DNA from: Chryseobacterium tructae
Lineage (GTDB): Bacteria; Bacteroidota; Bacteroidia; Flavobacteriales; Weeksellaceae
Length of the DNA: 64,000 bases
Direction of reading: 5' to 3'
Assembly: GCF_030409875.1 (NCBI RefSeq)
Contig: NZ_JAUFQR010000001.1
Coordinates: forward strand, 3,968,001 to 4,032,000
Positions 28,445-37,551 of the stretch are shown here, in pieces. Under the pieces are notes generated by a model that was not told the origin of the DNA, made no database searches, and saw nothing but the letters and a program-made list of their open reading frames with translations. Every line of letters starts with the position of its first letter. Position 1 is the stretch's first letter. The translations under genes and the position numbers were made by a program.

Positions 28445-28462
28445 GGTATTGTAAACAATATC
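28445..28462. promoter_or_regulatory. Palindrome upstream of the efflux region
   Basis: GGTATTGT-AA-ACAATATC, an 18-bp inverted repeat with 7 of 8 pairs matching. It sits in the 304-bp gap 28308-28611, which otherwise shows nothing. A dimeric repressor operator for the efflux operon is possible; no regulator gene is adjacent. Confidence 0.35.
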
Positions 28463-28611
28463 ATTGTATTAAAAACAGTAATTGATGAGGTATTGGGACA
28501 TCATATTAATATCGTGTCCGAATAGGAAAGAGTAAAGTGAAGATTCTTTAAAACAATTAATGAGATTCTTCATTCGTCAGAACGACAAACGACATACAAT
28601 AAGTAAATTTT

Positions 28612-29064
28612 TTAAAATAACTTAGTGAGCACTCTGAAACGATAATCAAAGATGTATTCCAGTTTCTTTTTTACGAATAATGAATGAGCTATTTCACCTA
28701 AGAAACCCAAAGGAAGTTCATAATCTATAGTATCTTTCATCAATACACCTTCTTCATTAGGAATAAATTCATGATGATGGTTCCATAATTTGTAAGGCCC
28801 TTTTCTTTGAAAATCGATAAAGCTTTTCTGAAAATCGACATGGGTAATTTCGGTCTGCCATTTCATTTTAATCCCTAATAGCGGGGAAACATAATAATCA
28901 ATGAGCATTCCTTCATATATTTCATCATCTTCCATTTCTGTTAATACCGTAAACCCCATATCCTTCGGCGTAATTTCGGAAAGATTATTGGCTGAGGAAA
29001 AAAACTTCCACGCCGTTTCTATGTCACAGTTTAGTTGTTGCTCTCTGAAAAGCTTATGTTTCAT
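28612..29064 (-). CDS. SRPBCC-fold ligand-binding protein
   Basis: 150 residues. The START/Bet v1-like (SRPBCC) pattern is clear: LNCDIETAWKFFSSANNLSEITP at the start, MKWQTEITHVDFQKSFID in the middle, the WNHHHEFIP strand, and a long C-terminal helix. These proteins hold hydrophobic ligands in a helix-grip cavity; members of this group are labelled cell division inhibitor-like or polyketide cyclase-like. No catalytic residues can be assigned. It stands alone. Confidence 0.75.
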   Translation of the reverse strand: MKHKLFREQQLNCDIETAWKFFSSANNLSEITPKDMGFTVLTEMEDDEIYEGMLIDYYVSPLLGIKMKWQTEITHVDFQKSFIDFQRKGPYKLWNHHHEFIPNEEGVLMKDTIDYELPLGFLGEIAHSLFVKKKLEYIFDYRFRVLTKLF

Positions 29065-29156
29065 CTTACTTCTTTTTAATTATATCCCACATCAGAACAG
29101 GCTTTATTGAAATTTCTTCTCTTTATTACAAAAAAACAAAAAAATAGGTTTCATGC

Positions 29157-29840
29157 TTATTTATAATGATGGAAAATTCCAAAATCAGAAGGTGTCCAAA
29201 GTGCAGCCTTTTGCCCTGCAGCCTTCAATGCATTATTTGTCCAGGTATTGCAGGTATAAAGGAAGCTGTATGTTCCTTTTGCATCATAAAATGCATCATT
29301 ATCACCATATACTGCATTGGTAGGAATCAGCATGAACTTTCCGTTCTGATCTCTGTCGAATTTATCTTCTACAAATTTAACTAAACTAAGGTACTGGCTT
29401 CTGCTGATCATCATCATTTTGCAGTCTTCCCCTTCTTTCATTGCATAATAATAGGTAGTATGCATTGCTGAATCACTTAGCCAGAATGCGGCTTTTATTG
29501 CTGTTGAAAACTTCAGGTCAGCCCAAGTTGGAGTATCCAGATAAAAGCCTTTATCTCCCCATCCTATTCCGATATATTGATAATCTGTTTTCTTGGATTT
29601 TGTATCTGCAAAAGGAATCATAAGGCTCCAGTCTTTCAGGTCATTTTTTACTGGCATTACAATATCTGTGTGAACTCCATTGGTATAAATATAGATTGGG
29701 ATGTCTTTCTTTTCGCCATCATCTTTGGCAGAGACCGGAATAAAAGGGATCAGCAATCCCAGAAGAACATATATAATTACAATTCCCAGAATAACTCCTA
29801 CAATTTTCAACACGTATATTAATATGGTTTTCACAGTCAT
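29157..29840 (-). CDS. DUF2459/TIGR02117-family membrane-anchored protein
   Basis: 227 residues. One hydrophobic N-terminal anchor (about 5-32, IVGVILGIVIIYVLLGLLI). The family blocks follow: NGVHTDIVMP near 55, IGIGWGDKGFYLDTPTW near 95, and the C-terminal YTCNTWTNNALKAAG near 195. The conserved His of VHTD and the Cys of CNTW look like a His/Cys site, as in NlpC-like or urease-associated proteins, but the activity is not known. Stands alone; the active part faces the periplasm. Confidence 0.8.
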   Translation of the reverse strand: MTVKTILIYVLKIVGVILGIVIIYVLLGLLIPFIPVSAKDDGEKKDIPIYIYTNGVHTDIVMPVKNDLKDWSLMIPFADTKSKKTDYQYIGIGWGDKGFYLDTPTWADLKFSTAIKAAFWLSDSAMHTTYYYAMKEGEDCKMMMISRSQYLSLVKFVEDKFDRDQNGKFMLIPTNAVYGDNDAFYDAKGTYSFLYTCNTWTNNALKAAGQKAALWTPSDFGIFHHYK

Positions 29841-29933
29841 GTTTTTTGAATAAAATTTAATATATAGTTTTTCGTAAAAGTATTTGTTTTAATCGAAAAA
29901 AACGCTATATTTAGTTACGAAATATTCACAAAT

Positions 29934-30014
29934 ATGCGTAAAAATACCAAGTCACAAAAAAGATTTAAAGTAAGAGTAAAAACTGCTCCAAAAAGAGTAC
30001 AAAAAAAACGTTGA
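29934..30014 (+). CDS. 26-residue highly basic peptide gene
   Basis: ATG 29934 to TGA 30014 encodes MRKNTKSQKRFKVRVKTAPK plus VQKKR, with 14 Lys or Arg among 26 residues. It has the hallmarks of a real small gene: a near-consensus -7 box (TATATTTA at about 29906) 28 bp upstream and a strong terminator whose stem begins at the stop codon. No overlap with other genes. Composition resembles short ribosomal or nucleic-acid-binding peptides. I do not recognise it by name. Confidence 0.55.
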   Translation: MRKNTKSQKRFKVRVKTAPKRVQKKR

Positions 30015-30055
30015 TTTTCGGTGAGACTTTAATCTCATGAAAATCAATTTTTCTT
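30011..30055 (+). terminator. Terminator of the small basic peptide gene
   Basis: TTGATTTTC / GAAAATCAA outer stem (9 bp) and TGAGA/TCTCA inner stem around CTTTAA, then ATTTTTCTTTTT. The outer stem contains the stop codon. Confidence 0.85.
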
Positions 30056-30201
30056 TTTAGGAAAGGGTTTTTAGACAACTTATCCAGTTAAATCAAAACC
30101 TCTTTAGTGTGGAAAACCTAAGGAATGGTCGATTATCAGCTCTTGTTTGGAACTTTAAAAATTTCCAACGTAGGAATCGTCACCAAATATTTCAGCAAAA
30201 A

Positions 30202-31149
30202 TTAATCTGAAGATTGTTGTAAGAATTCAATATTTCTCTTCAGACCTGCAAATTTGGTTCTTTTTACGGGAGATTTTCTAAAGATCTCGGAAAAAATTTC
30301 CTGGGTAAGCTCTTTCCATTCTCCTTTTTTGAAGTTCTTTAGCGCTTCATTAGGCTTGAATCGGCTCTGCTGATGGGGTGCCGCAAAACGGTTCCAAGGG
30401 CAGACATCCTGGCATATATCACATCCAAACATCCAGTCTTCCATTTTATTTTTGAAATGATCCGGAATTTCATTTTTAAGTTCTATCGTGGCATAAGAAA
30501 TGCAACGGCTTCCATCAATGATCTTTTCCGAAACAATAGCGTCTGTAGGACATGCATCAATGCATTTTCTACAGGTTCCGCAATGATCTGTTGTTTCATG
30601 ATCCGCTATAAGTTCCAGATCGCAGATAATTTCTGCCAGAAAATAAAAGGATCCGTTTTGTTTGGTAATCAGATTAGCGTTCTTCCCTACCCAACCGATT
30701 CCTGATTTTCGAGCCCAGCTTCTTTCCAATACAGGTGCAGAATCTACAAAGACCCTGAATTCAAACTCTCCTATTTCTTCCTGTAATTCTGCAACCAACT
30801 CTCGGAGAATCTCTTTGATCACTTCATGGTAATCTTCGGCATAGGCATATTTTGAGATTTTAAAATTCTCCAGAATGGAAATTTTCTCTTCGGGGAAATA
30901 GTTATAAGAAAGTGAAATAACAGATTTAGAACCTTCTACCAGTAATCTTGGATCGAGTCTTTTATCAAAATGGTTCTCCATGTATTTCATTTCCCCATGG
31001 GAATTATTTTTCAACCATTTTTCAAGGTGTGCAGCATCTTCCTCCAAAAAGTCTGCTTTAGATATCCCACAACTCTGAAACCCAAAGCTTTTAGCCTTAG
31101 ACTTTATCAATTCGGAATATTTTTCAGCACCAGCGTTCATTAATTTCAC
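30202..31149 (-). CDS. queG: Epoxyqueuosine reductase
   Basis: 315 residues. QueG reduces epoxyqueuosine in tRNA to queuosine, using cobalamin and two [4Fe-4S] clusters. The ferredoxin-like Cys sets are visible: [16 protein letters not shown] near 195 and [12 protein letters not shown] near 245, with CISY between them. The cobalamin region includes [11 protein letters not shown] and the Asp in [12 protein letters not shown] (about 135). Start either 31149 or the ATG at 31140. A -7 box just 5 bp upstream suggests a leader of almost no length. Confidence 0.93.
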   Translation of the reverse strand: MKLMNAGAEKYSELIKSKAKSFGFQSCGISKADFLEEDAAHLEKWLKNNSHGEMKYMENHFDKRLDPRLLVEGSKSVISLSYNYFPEEKISILENFKISKYAYAEDYHEVIKEILRELVAELQEEIGEFEFRVFVDSAPVLERSWARKSGIGWVGKNANLITKQNGSFYFLAEIICDLELIADHETTDHCGTCRKCIDACPTDAIVSEKIIDGSRCISYATIELKNEIPDHFKNKMEDWMFGCDICQDVCPWNRFAAPHQQSRFKPNEALKNFKKGEWKELTQEIFSEIFRKSPVKRTKFAGLKRNIEFLQQSSD

Positions 31150-31153
31150 AGTG

Positions 31154-31161
31154 CAAAATTA
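31154..31161 (-). promoter_or_regulatory. -7 promoter box close to queG start
   Basis: TAATTTTG on the minus strand matches TAnnTTTG. With transcription starting about 6 bp downstream, the mRNA would begin at or next to the queG start codon. Confidence 0.45.
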
Positions 31162-31312
31162 AGATTATTTTATCAATCTTCCGATGAGTAGGTCTGTTTC
31201 ATGTTCAAGTTTAAAACCGTTTATTTTCTGAAAATTTATGCTTCCATTAAGATTTTTTTCAAAAAAAAATTACGTAATTTCGTCTATAATTTAATGTTTA
31301 AAACAAACAACT

Positions 31313-31612
31313 ATGTCTTTAATAGAAGTAATACAATCTGGAAACTATGAATTGATCGACGTTCGTGAGCCAATGGAGCTTGAAATGGACGGAAATATAG
31401 ATGGTGCCAAAAATATTCCACTGGGTGAAGTAGAAGACAGACAGGATGAGATCCTTTCTATCGAAAAACCGGTTATTTTATTCTGCAGAAGTGGAAACAG
31501 AAGCGGAAAAGCATTGGAATACCTTAACACTCAAGGATTAAAGAACGGTTATAACGGCGGAGGCTGGGCTGAGCTAAAAGCTGTTCTAGAAGCAAACAGA
31601 GGAACTTTTTAA
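31313..31612 (+). CDS. Single-domain rhodanese-like protein
   Basis: 99 residues. Starts MSLIEVIQSGNYELIDVREP, has IPLGEVEDR, and the active loop VILFCRSGNRSGKALEYL with the catalytic Cys near residue 65. Rhodaneses carry sulfane sulfur on this Cys; the six-residue loop CRSGNR is the usual sulfurtransferase size. Likely cytoplasmic because no signal is present. The terminator hairpin includes the last codons and the stop. Confidence 0.9.
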   Translation: MSLIEVIQSGNYELIDVREPMELEMDGNIDGAKNIPLGEVEDRQDEILSIEKPVILFCRSGNRSGKALEYLNTQGLKNGYNGGGWAELKAVLEANRGTF

Positions 31613-31627
31613 AAGTTCCTTTTTTTA
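31601..31627 (+). terminator. Terminator overlapping the rhodanese stop codon
   Basis: GGAACTTTT-T-AAAAGTTCC followed by at least seven T. The stop TAA (31610-31612) lies in the stem. Confidence 0.75.
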
Positions 31628-31639
31628 TATCCTATCACC

Positions 31640-32257
31640 ATGAATATTAAAGATCAATTTGAGCAACTTTGTTTACCTTTTACCAAAGATCAGAGTTTAA
31701 TTAACAACCTATGGAAGGAGATTGATACAAAATATACTGAAAAAGGCAGGCATTATCACAATCTTTTTCATCTTGAAAATATGTTCAGGGAACTTGAACT
31801 TATCAAAGATAAAATTTCTGATTTTACAGCCGTTTCTTTTTCCATCTTCTATCATGATATTGTTTATAATGCAAGTTCTAAATCTAATGAAGAAAAAAGT
31901 GCTTTAAAGGCTAAAGAAAAACTTTCTGAACTTGGTTTCCCTCAAAATCGTATAGAACATATTTATAAACAGATTCTGGCGACCCAATATCATCAAAAAT
32001 CTAAAGATGAAGACACCAATTATCTTTTGGATGCTGACCTATCCATTCTTGGGAAAGACCTTGAAACTTATCTTACTTATACAAGAATGATTAGAAAAGA
32101 ATATTCCATTTATCCTGATCTTCTTTATAAACCTGGCAGAAAAAAAGTTCTTAAGCATTTTCTGGAACTCGACAGTATCTTTAAGACTGAATATTTTAAA
32201 GAAAAGTATGAAATGCAAGCCAGAGCCAATATTGCGGCTGAAATTCAATTGCTATAA
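31640..32257 (+). CDS. HD-superfamily metal-dependent phosphohydrolase (COG4339 type)
   Basis: 205 residues. Metal ligands of the HD fold are seen as YHNLFHLENM (about 35-45), FYHDIVY (about 72, the His-Asp pair) and LLDADLSILG (about 132, a further Asp). LYKPGRKKVLKHFL is the usual C-terminal block. Proteins of this group are predicted phosphohydrolases without known substrate; databases sometimes give them a misleading receptor-subunit name. It starts 13 bp after the rhodanese terminator. Confidence 0.75.
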   Translation: MNIKDQFEQLCLPFTKDQSLINNLWKEIDTKYTEKGRHYHNLFHLENMFRELELIKDKISDFTAVSFSIFYHDIVYNASSKSNEEKSALKAKEKLSELGFPQNRIEHIYKQILATQYHQKSKDEDTNYLLDADLSILGKDLETYLTYTRMIRKEYSIYPDLLYKPGRKKVLKHFLELDSIFKTEYFKEKYEMQARANIAAEIQLL

Positions 32258-32270
32258 TTAAAAAACAAAA

Positions 32271-32292
32271 AGAGATGCAAAATTGCATCTCT
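32271..32292 (-). terminator. Hairpin after the HD gene
   Basis: GAGATGCAA / TTGCATCTC with short loop. The T-rich side (TTTTTGTTTTTT) is on the minus strand, so it would stop leftward transcripts best. The 300 bp from 32293 to 32593 hold nothing else I can support. Confidence 0.45.
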
Positions 32293-32593
32293 TCACACAT
32301 TCACATCAAACAAACCTTTAATGATTTATACCATTACTTTCGCTAAACCTATTTTTCAAAAATAACAATTTACATATCTCTAATAGGTGAAATTCATTGT
32401 GGATTTATTGTAATTTCAGGCTAGAATAAAGGCTTTGTGTATAGATTAATGTCATTCATGAGTTTCAACAAATCATCTATACTTTGTTTTCCTTAATGTT
32501 ATATTCTTAGGAAAATAATTGACCTTCTGCTTTTTCCTACTTAAATGCTTTTCAAGTGTACTGACTGATAATTGCATACATATTGTACAAAAA

Positions 32594-32623
32594 AAAGCAT
32601 CCTCATTTCAAATAGGATGCTTT
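32594..32623 (-). terminator. Terminator after the alpha/beta hydrolase
   Basis: AAAGCATCC / GGATGCTTT stem followed on the minus strand by eight T. It lies 11 bp past the stop. Confidence 0.8.
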
Positions 32624-32633
32624 ACTTTTTATT

Positions 32634-33401
32634 TTACAGTTTATTGATAAACTCTGAAACTTTTCCAAGAATTAAATCCGGAGATTCTTTATGTGGAGTA
32701 TGTCCAATTCCCGGAATGATATATTTTTCTGCAGTGCCACTTACCTGGGTTACCGTTTTATCTACCTGATCCAAAGTACCGTATTCATCAGCCTCTCCCT
32801 GAATAAACAAAAGGGGACAAATTATATCTTTCAAAAGATACTCGATGTTCCAGGTTCTGTAATCATCGCGAGTCCAGGTTTCTGTCCAGGCTTTGAATAA
32901 GGTTTCCACCTTATCTCCATGGTATTTGTGAAGACGTTCCGGCAGATTGGTAGTTTTGTAAGCTTCCCAGGCATCATAAACACCTTTTAAAGTGACTTCT
33001 TCAACAAAGATATGTCCAGCTTCACAAATGACCGCTTCCACCTTTTCAGGATATTTTGCAGCTGTAATTAAAGCAATTGTTCCTCCATCACTGTGTCCGA
33101 ATAAAATTGAATTGTCAATATTGAGCTCTTCTAACAACTCGTTTAGCAGATCTGCTTCCAATTCCATGTAATGTACAGGCCTTACATGGGTAGGCATCGG
33201 ATAAGATTTTCCATAGCCTAAGCGGTCATAAACAAGGACATTATATTGAGTTTCTTCTGCAAGCTTAGCAGGCAAGTCCCTCCAAAGCTGTACAGATCCC
33301 AGCGAGTCATGTAAAAAGACAATAGTTGGTTTATTTTCGAATGAATTGTAATATTCTGTATATAGTTTTTTTCCTTTTACATCGATGATTCTACTCTCCA
33401 T
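32634..33401 (-). CDS. Alpha/beta-hydrolase
   Basis: 255 residues. TIVFLHDSLGSVQLWRDLP holds the oxyanion-hole region, VLVYDRLGYGKS follows, and the nucleophile elbow is LFGHSDGGTIAL (Ser near residue 99). The acid is probably the Asp in FIQGEADEYG (about 203) and the base the His in IPGIGHTPHKESPD (about 232). Complete catalytic triad, no signal peptide, substrate unknown; the elbow HSDGG is common in carboxylesterases and C-C hydrolases. It lies 32 bp after the nitronate monooxygenase-like gene. Confidence 0.88.
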   Translation of the reverse strand: MESRIIDVKGKKLYTEYYNSFENKPTIVFLHDSLGSVQLWRDLPAKLAEETQYNVLVYDRLGYGKSYPMPTHVRPVHYMELEADLLNELLEELNIDNSILFGHSDGGTIALITAAKYPEKVEAVICEAGHIFVEEVTLKGVYDAWEAYKTTNLPERLHKYHGDKVETLFKAWTETWTRDDYRTWNIEYLLKDIICPLLFIQGEADEYGTLDQVDKTVTQVSGTAEKYIIPGIGHTPHKESPDLILGKVSEFINKL

Positions 33402-33433
33402 TAATTCAAATTATCATATTATATTCCTGCTTG

Positions 33434-34423
33434 TTAGAAAGAAGGCATTTTAATGTCTTCAAATTCGCTTAAAAGATGATTGAAAACAGTTTCCACCGGA
33501 AGGATATCATCAATCAAAGCTGAAACCTGCCCTATTTCAAGTTCACCGTCTTCCATATCACCTTCAAACATTCCACGCTTCGCTCTCGCTCTTCCTAATG
33601 ATTCAATTAGTGCTTCTTTATTTCTTCCCGCATGGTAGATATCTTCAAGTTCATTGAAGAATTTATTTTTAACCATTCTTACAGGAGCCAATTCTTTAAG
33701 TGTCAAATGAGTATCTCCTTCCTGAAGTTCTGTAATTTTCTTTTTCCAGTTCTCATGAGCGCTTGCTTCTGTAGTAGCAGCAAAACGCGATCCGATTTGT
33801 ACTCCATCAGCTCCAAGAATCATTGCGGCTTTCATCTGGGAACCTAAAGCAATTCCTCCAGCTGCAATTAATGGTTTTGAAATATGTTTTTTTACGTTGG
33901 GGATAAGACAGAATGTGGTAGTTTCATCTCTTCCGTTATGCCCTCCTGCTTCAAAGCCTTCAGCTACTATCGCATCCACTCCTGCATCTTCACATTTTAC
34001 GGCAAATTTGGTAGAAGAAACTACGTGAGCTACTTTGATCCCTTCTTTTTGTAGAGTTTCTGTATAAGTTTTCGGATTTCCTGCTGATGTAAACACAATT
34101 TTCACACCTTCCTCCATAATGATCTGGATGATTTCTTCAATATTAGGATATAACATAGGAACATTTACCCCAAAAGGTTTATCCGTAGCTTGTTTGCACT
34201 TCTGTATGTTTTCTCTGAGAATGTCAGGATACATGCTTCCTGCTCCTATTAATCCTAATCCTCCACAGTTGGAAACTGCAGATGCTAGCCTCCATCCGGA
34301 ATGCCAGATCATCCCAGCCTGGATAATCGGATATTTAATATTAAATAATTCTGAAATTCTATTTTGGTTGGCCTGCATATCATGCAGTTTTTTAGCCGCG
34401 TTGAAATCTATAAAATTGCCCAT
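33434..34423 (-). CDS. Nitronate monooxygenase-like FMN enzyme
   Basis: 329 residues. TIM-barrel FMN family (NMO/2-nitropropane dioxygenase, also FabK). FNIKYPIIQAGMIWHSG opens the barrel, GLGLIGAG is near 75, VAEGFEAGGHNGRDE (about 175) carries the conserved active His, and the FMN phosphate site is PLIAAGGIALGSQMKAAMILGADGVQIGSRF split over 205-235. NMOs oxidise alkyl nitronates; some relatives are enoyl-ACP reductases, which sequence alone cannot exclude. Followed by the hydrolase gene, possibly as an operon. Confidence 0.82.
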   Translation of the reverse strand: MGNFIDFNAAKKLHDMQANQNRISELFNIKYPIIQAGMIWHSGWRLASAVSNCGGLGLIGAGSMYPDILRENIQKCKQATDKPFGVNVPMLYPNIEEIIQIIMEEGVKIVFTSAGNPKTYTETLQKEGIKVAHVVSSTKFAVKCEDAGVDAIVAEGFEAGGHNGRDETTTFCLIPNVKKHISKPLIAAGGIALGSQMKAAMILGADGVQIGSRFAATTEASAHENWKKKITELQEGDTHLTLKELAPVRMVKNKFFNELEDIYHAGRNKEALIESLGRARAKRGMFEGDMEDGELEIGQVSALIDDILPVETVFNHLLSEFEDIKMPSF

Positions 34424-34501
34424 GCTGTAAAAATACTAAAAACAAAGCTTGCCAAGCCCTCTATCCCTTAAAAAACATTGACAAAGGCTACTTAAATAGT
34501 A

Positions 34502-35035
34502 TTATTTCTTATACTGTTCTAAAGCATTATCTATAATAAAGCTGATGTTTAAAAAATTCTGAATCAATTCATGTGTATTTTCCAATATATGATCTGGTTT
34601 CAAATCAACCCAGCCTTGCATTAATGTCAAAGGGCCATATTGAATATTTACATTAGGCCAATCTTTTTGATACTCCATAAATTCATTTCTAAAATCTTGT
34701 GCAAATTTTCTACTTGATAATCTGTAGTTTTTCAATTCCCTAAGCTTTAGAGCATGGATGTTATAATACATTCTTTCCTCCCGAATCGTAGTATCATTTA
34801 CCCATATAGAAAAGAAAATCCGGCCTACAGCATCTAACGGTGAATTCACATCTGAAGACCATTCCGGTTTATAAACTTTAAGAGCAACCGAGTCCAGAAT
34901 AGTCATAACAGATAATTTCAATCCATTATTTTCAAGTTTCTTCACGAGATCTTCTGTGATTGCTGAGTGAAATTCATTCAAATAAAAATCGTAATCCATC
35001 CTGATGGTTTTTGTAAAGGTATCAAATAATTTCAT
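34502..35035 (-). CDS. Conserved-looking cytoplasmic protein of unknown function
   Basis: 177 residues, no signal peptide or membrane segment, mixed alpha/beta, slightly acidic. Nothing in it matches a family I know. It stands alone between the surA terminator and the NMO gene. The frame is clean and coding composition matches the neighbours. Confidence 0.65.
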   Translation of the reverse strand: MKLFDTFTKTIRMDYDFYLNEFHSAITEDLVKKLENNGLKLSVMTILDSVALKVYKPEWSSDVNSPLDAVGRIFFSIWVNDTTIREERMYYNIHALKLRELKNYRLSSRKFAQDFRNEFMEYQKDWPNVNIQYGPLTLMQGWVDLKPDHILENTHELIQNFLNISFIIDNALEQYKK

Positions 35036-35116
35036 CCCAATATAGAAAAGCTAAGCATCTAATGGAAGCCCATATAAGGAATCATTTTGCATTTGCCTTC
35101 ACATTTTTTACAAAAA

Positions 35117-35143
35117 AAAACCTTCAGAAATTCTGAAGGTTTT
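35117..35143 (-). terminator. Terminator after the SurA-like gene
   Basis: AAAACCTTCAGAA / TTCTGAAGGTTTT, a 13-bp perfect stem with one-base loop (functionally larger), followed on the minus strand by nine T. Confidence 0.85.
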
Positions 35144-35147
35144 GATT

Positions 35148-36514
35148 TTATTTTTTGATTGATTCTTTCTTCCAGTTGGATTTGAAATTACAATTATCGT
35201 AACGCCCATCAATGGAGATGAAAGTAACTGGCAACTTGGAGTTGACAAATTTTTCAACCATTTCGTTTTTCTTTTTATTAAGAGCCATCTGTTTGATTCG
35301 GCTAAAGTCTGTTTCCAGAGTAATCTGGTGTGAAGGAATCACATCTTCAAGCTTAATGATTTTTACAGCTTTTCTTCTGTTGTCTTCATCATCAAAAGCA
35401 GAGGTAATGTCTCCTTTATTCAATCCTGCCAATTCGTAGCTGATTGTTCCAGGAATACTTTCTCTTTCAATTTTATCAGAACCATCGCCTCCAGGAATTA
35501 CTCCGGCATTGAATTTAGTTTTTTTATCATCTGAGAATTTGAATGCAGCATCCTTAAACGTCATCTTACCATCAATAATTAATCCTCTGATACTGTCTAA
35601 TTTTACTTTTGCAGTCTTAAGCTCTTCTTCTGTAGGTGTTGCTTTCAAAAGAATGTGTCTTGCATCGTATACTTTACCCGATCTCTTGATTAACTGAATA
35701 ATGTGGTATCCGAATTCAGATTCAATAGGATCTGAGATATCGTTTCCTGAAGGTTTAATGCTGCAGCTTCAAACGGCTTTACCATTTGTCCTTTGTTGAT
35801 ATTCTTATATAACCCTCCATTAGAAGCGGAACCTTCATCTTCAGAGTAAATTCTAGCCTGGCTTTCAAAAGTTTCTCCACCAAGAATATCTTGCTTAATC
35901 TTTTTCAATCTATTGATAAGATCTTGCTTATGCGCTTCCGTTAAGGTAGGATACATCATGATCTGAGCTAGGGTAACTTCGTCTTTTACCTGTGGCAGCT
36001 GCATTTTATACATATTGTAAAAATCAGTTACCTCATTAGGAGTAACGTCTGCTTTATCTGTAACTCTCTGATATTTTGCCTGTCCGTAATATTGATCCGT
36101 ATCGATTTTTTCGATAGCGTTTTTCATTTCGTAGGCATTTCTGAATTTATAAGCAGTTAATAATGCCTTTTCATCCGGAAATTGAGATAGCAACTGACGG
36201 TATTTTTGATTGGCCTGCTCTTTGATCGCAGCAGAACGGTTTTCAATTAACGTATCTTTTTTTGCTTCGTATACAAGAAGTTTGTTGCTGATAAGACTTT
36301 CAAGGAACTCACACTTGTCTGTGTTAGTAGCTCCCTGTTGTTTCCCATAATTCATCTGCTCGGTAACATCCGATTCCAAAACAATTTCATTTCCGATCAC
36401 AGCAGCAATACCATCCACTAAATCTCCCGGTTTTAGCTGGGCGTTCATCATATTAGAAGAAAATATCATGATGAAAATCCCAAGAAGATAAGTGATTTTT
36501 AGTTTATTTGTCAT
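35148..36514 (-). CDS. SurA-like periplasmic peptidyl-prolyl isomerase, frameshift at about 35744
   Basis: Signal peptide ends ...SNMMNAQ. Then a SurA_N-type helical domain (VDGIAAVIGNEIVLESDV) and two parvulin-like domains. The 5' frame fails after NLQE at coding-strand AAA (35743-35745). One extra A reads QENDISDPIESEFGYHIIQL, the expected parvulin strand, into RHILLKATPTEEELK and on to 35148. Repaired length 455, typical for SurA of Bacteroidota. It chaperones outer-membrane proteins in the periplasm. A gene of this importance being broken supports sequencing error. Promoter at 36535 and terminator at 35117 make it monocistronic. Confidence 0.87.
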
Positions 36515-36534
36515 TTTACTATTTTAACAAGTTG

Positions 36535-36542
36535 CAAATTTA
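36535..36542 (-). promoter_or_regulatory. -7 promoter box of the SurA-like gene
   Basis: TAAATTTG on the minus strand matches TAnnTTTG, 21 bp before the ATG. Confidence 0.6.
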
Positions 36543-36600
36543 GAATTCTTAACGAATTTTACTCAATTTTTTATTATAAATATTTCTTAAAAAGACTTAT

Positions 36601-37524
36601 TTACTGCAGTTCAACATCAAATGTCGTCAATTCTTTAAATTGTCTCAATCTGTTGAACATATCTGATTCCTGTACTTCCTGAATTCTTTCTGTTCCGAAT
36701 TTTTCTACAGTGAATGAAGCCATTGCAGATCCTACGATCAAAGCAGACTTCATGGTTTCGAAATCAATTCTTTCTTTTTTAGCAAGATAAGCGGCAAAAC
36801 CTCCCGCAAAAGTATCTCCTGCTCCTGTTGGATCGAAAACATCTTCTAATGGAAGTGCCGGAATAGCAAAAACTTTATTATCGTGGAAAAGTAAAGCTCC
36901 GTGCTCTCCTTTTTTGATGATAACATACTCAGGTCCCATTGTGTGGATCTTTTTAGCAGCTTTTACTAAAGAATATTCTCCAGAAAGTTGTCTTGCTTCT
37001 TCATCATTAATTGTGATTACATCTGTTTTTGCAATCATATCCATCAGAATATCCAACGCACAGTCCATCCAGAAGTTCATCGTATCAAGGATGACAAGCT
37101 TAGGACGGTTGTTCATTTTTTCCAACACGGATAACTGAACTCCAGGGTGTAGGTTTCCAAGTAATAAAATTTCGGCATCCTGCATAGAATCTGGGATCTT
37201 CGGATCAAAATTCTCCAATACGTTTACTTCTGTAGCCAAAGTATCTCTGGTGTTCAGATCATTGTGATATTTTCCAGACCAGAAGAATGTTTTTCCTTCT
37301 TTTACGATTTCAATTCCTTCGATGTTTACTTCTCTGTTTGTAAACATATCAAGGTGTTCCTGTGGAAAGTCTCCTCCTACTACAGAAACAATACCAGATT
37401 TAACGCCTAAAATAGATGAAGTGATCCCAATATAAGTAGCAGCTCCGCCTAAAATTTTGTCCGTTTTACCAAATGGTGTTTCAATTGCATCAAATGCAAC
37501 ACTTCCTACAACTAAAAGTTTCAT
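36601..37524 (-). CDS. PfkB-family carbohydrate/nucleoside kinase
   Basis: 307 residues. PfkB signature 1 is seen in KILGGAATYIG (about 24-34) and signature 2 in DVFDPTGAGDTFAGGFAAYL (about 222-240) with the catalytic Asp and the GAGD anion hole. N-terminal KLLVVGSVAFDAIETP is the usual family start. It phosphorylates a sugar or nucleoside with ATP; the substrate (adenosine, ribose or other) is not determined by these motifs. It lies 27 bp downstream of gldD on the same strand. Confidence 0.88.
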   Translation of the reverse strand: MKLLVVGSVAFDAIETPFGKTDKILGGAATYIGITSSILGVKSGIVSVVGGDFPQEHLDMFTNREVNIEGIEIVKEGKTFFWSGKYHNDLNTRDTLATEVNVLENFDPKIPDSMQDAEILLLGNLHPGVQLSVLEKMNNRPKLVILDTMNFWMDCALDILMDMIAKTDVITINDEEARQLSGEYSLVKAAKKIHTMGPEYVIIKKGEHGALLFHDNKVFAIPALPLEDVFDPTGAGDTFAGGFAAYLAKKERIDFETMKSALIVGSAMASFTVEKFGTERIQEVQESDMFNRLRQFKELTTFDVELQ

Positions 37525-37551
37525 ATATTTTTCAATGTATATTAAAAGTAA

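Noticed and set aside
30125..30205. 26-codon plus-strand ORF ending just before queG's 3' end
   Set aside because: No promoter or conservation clue; it lies in the leftover gap after a terminator.
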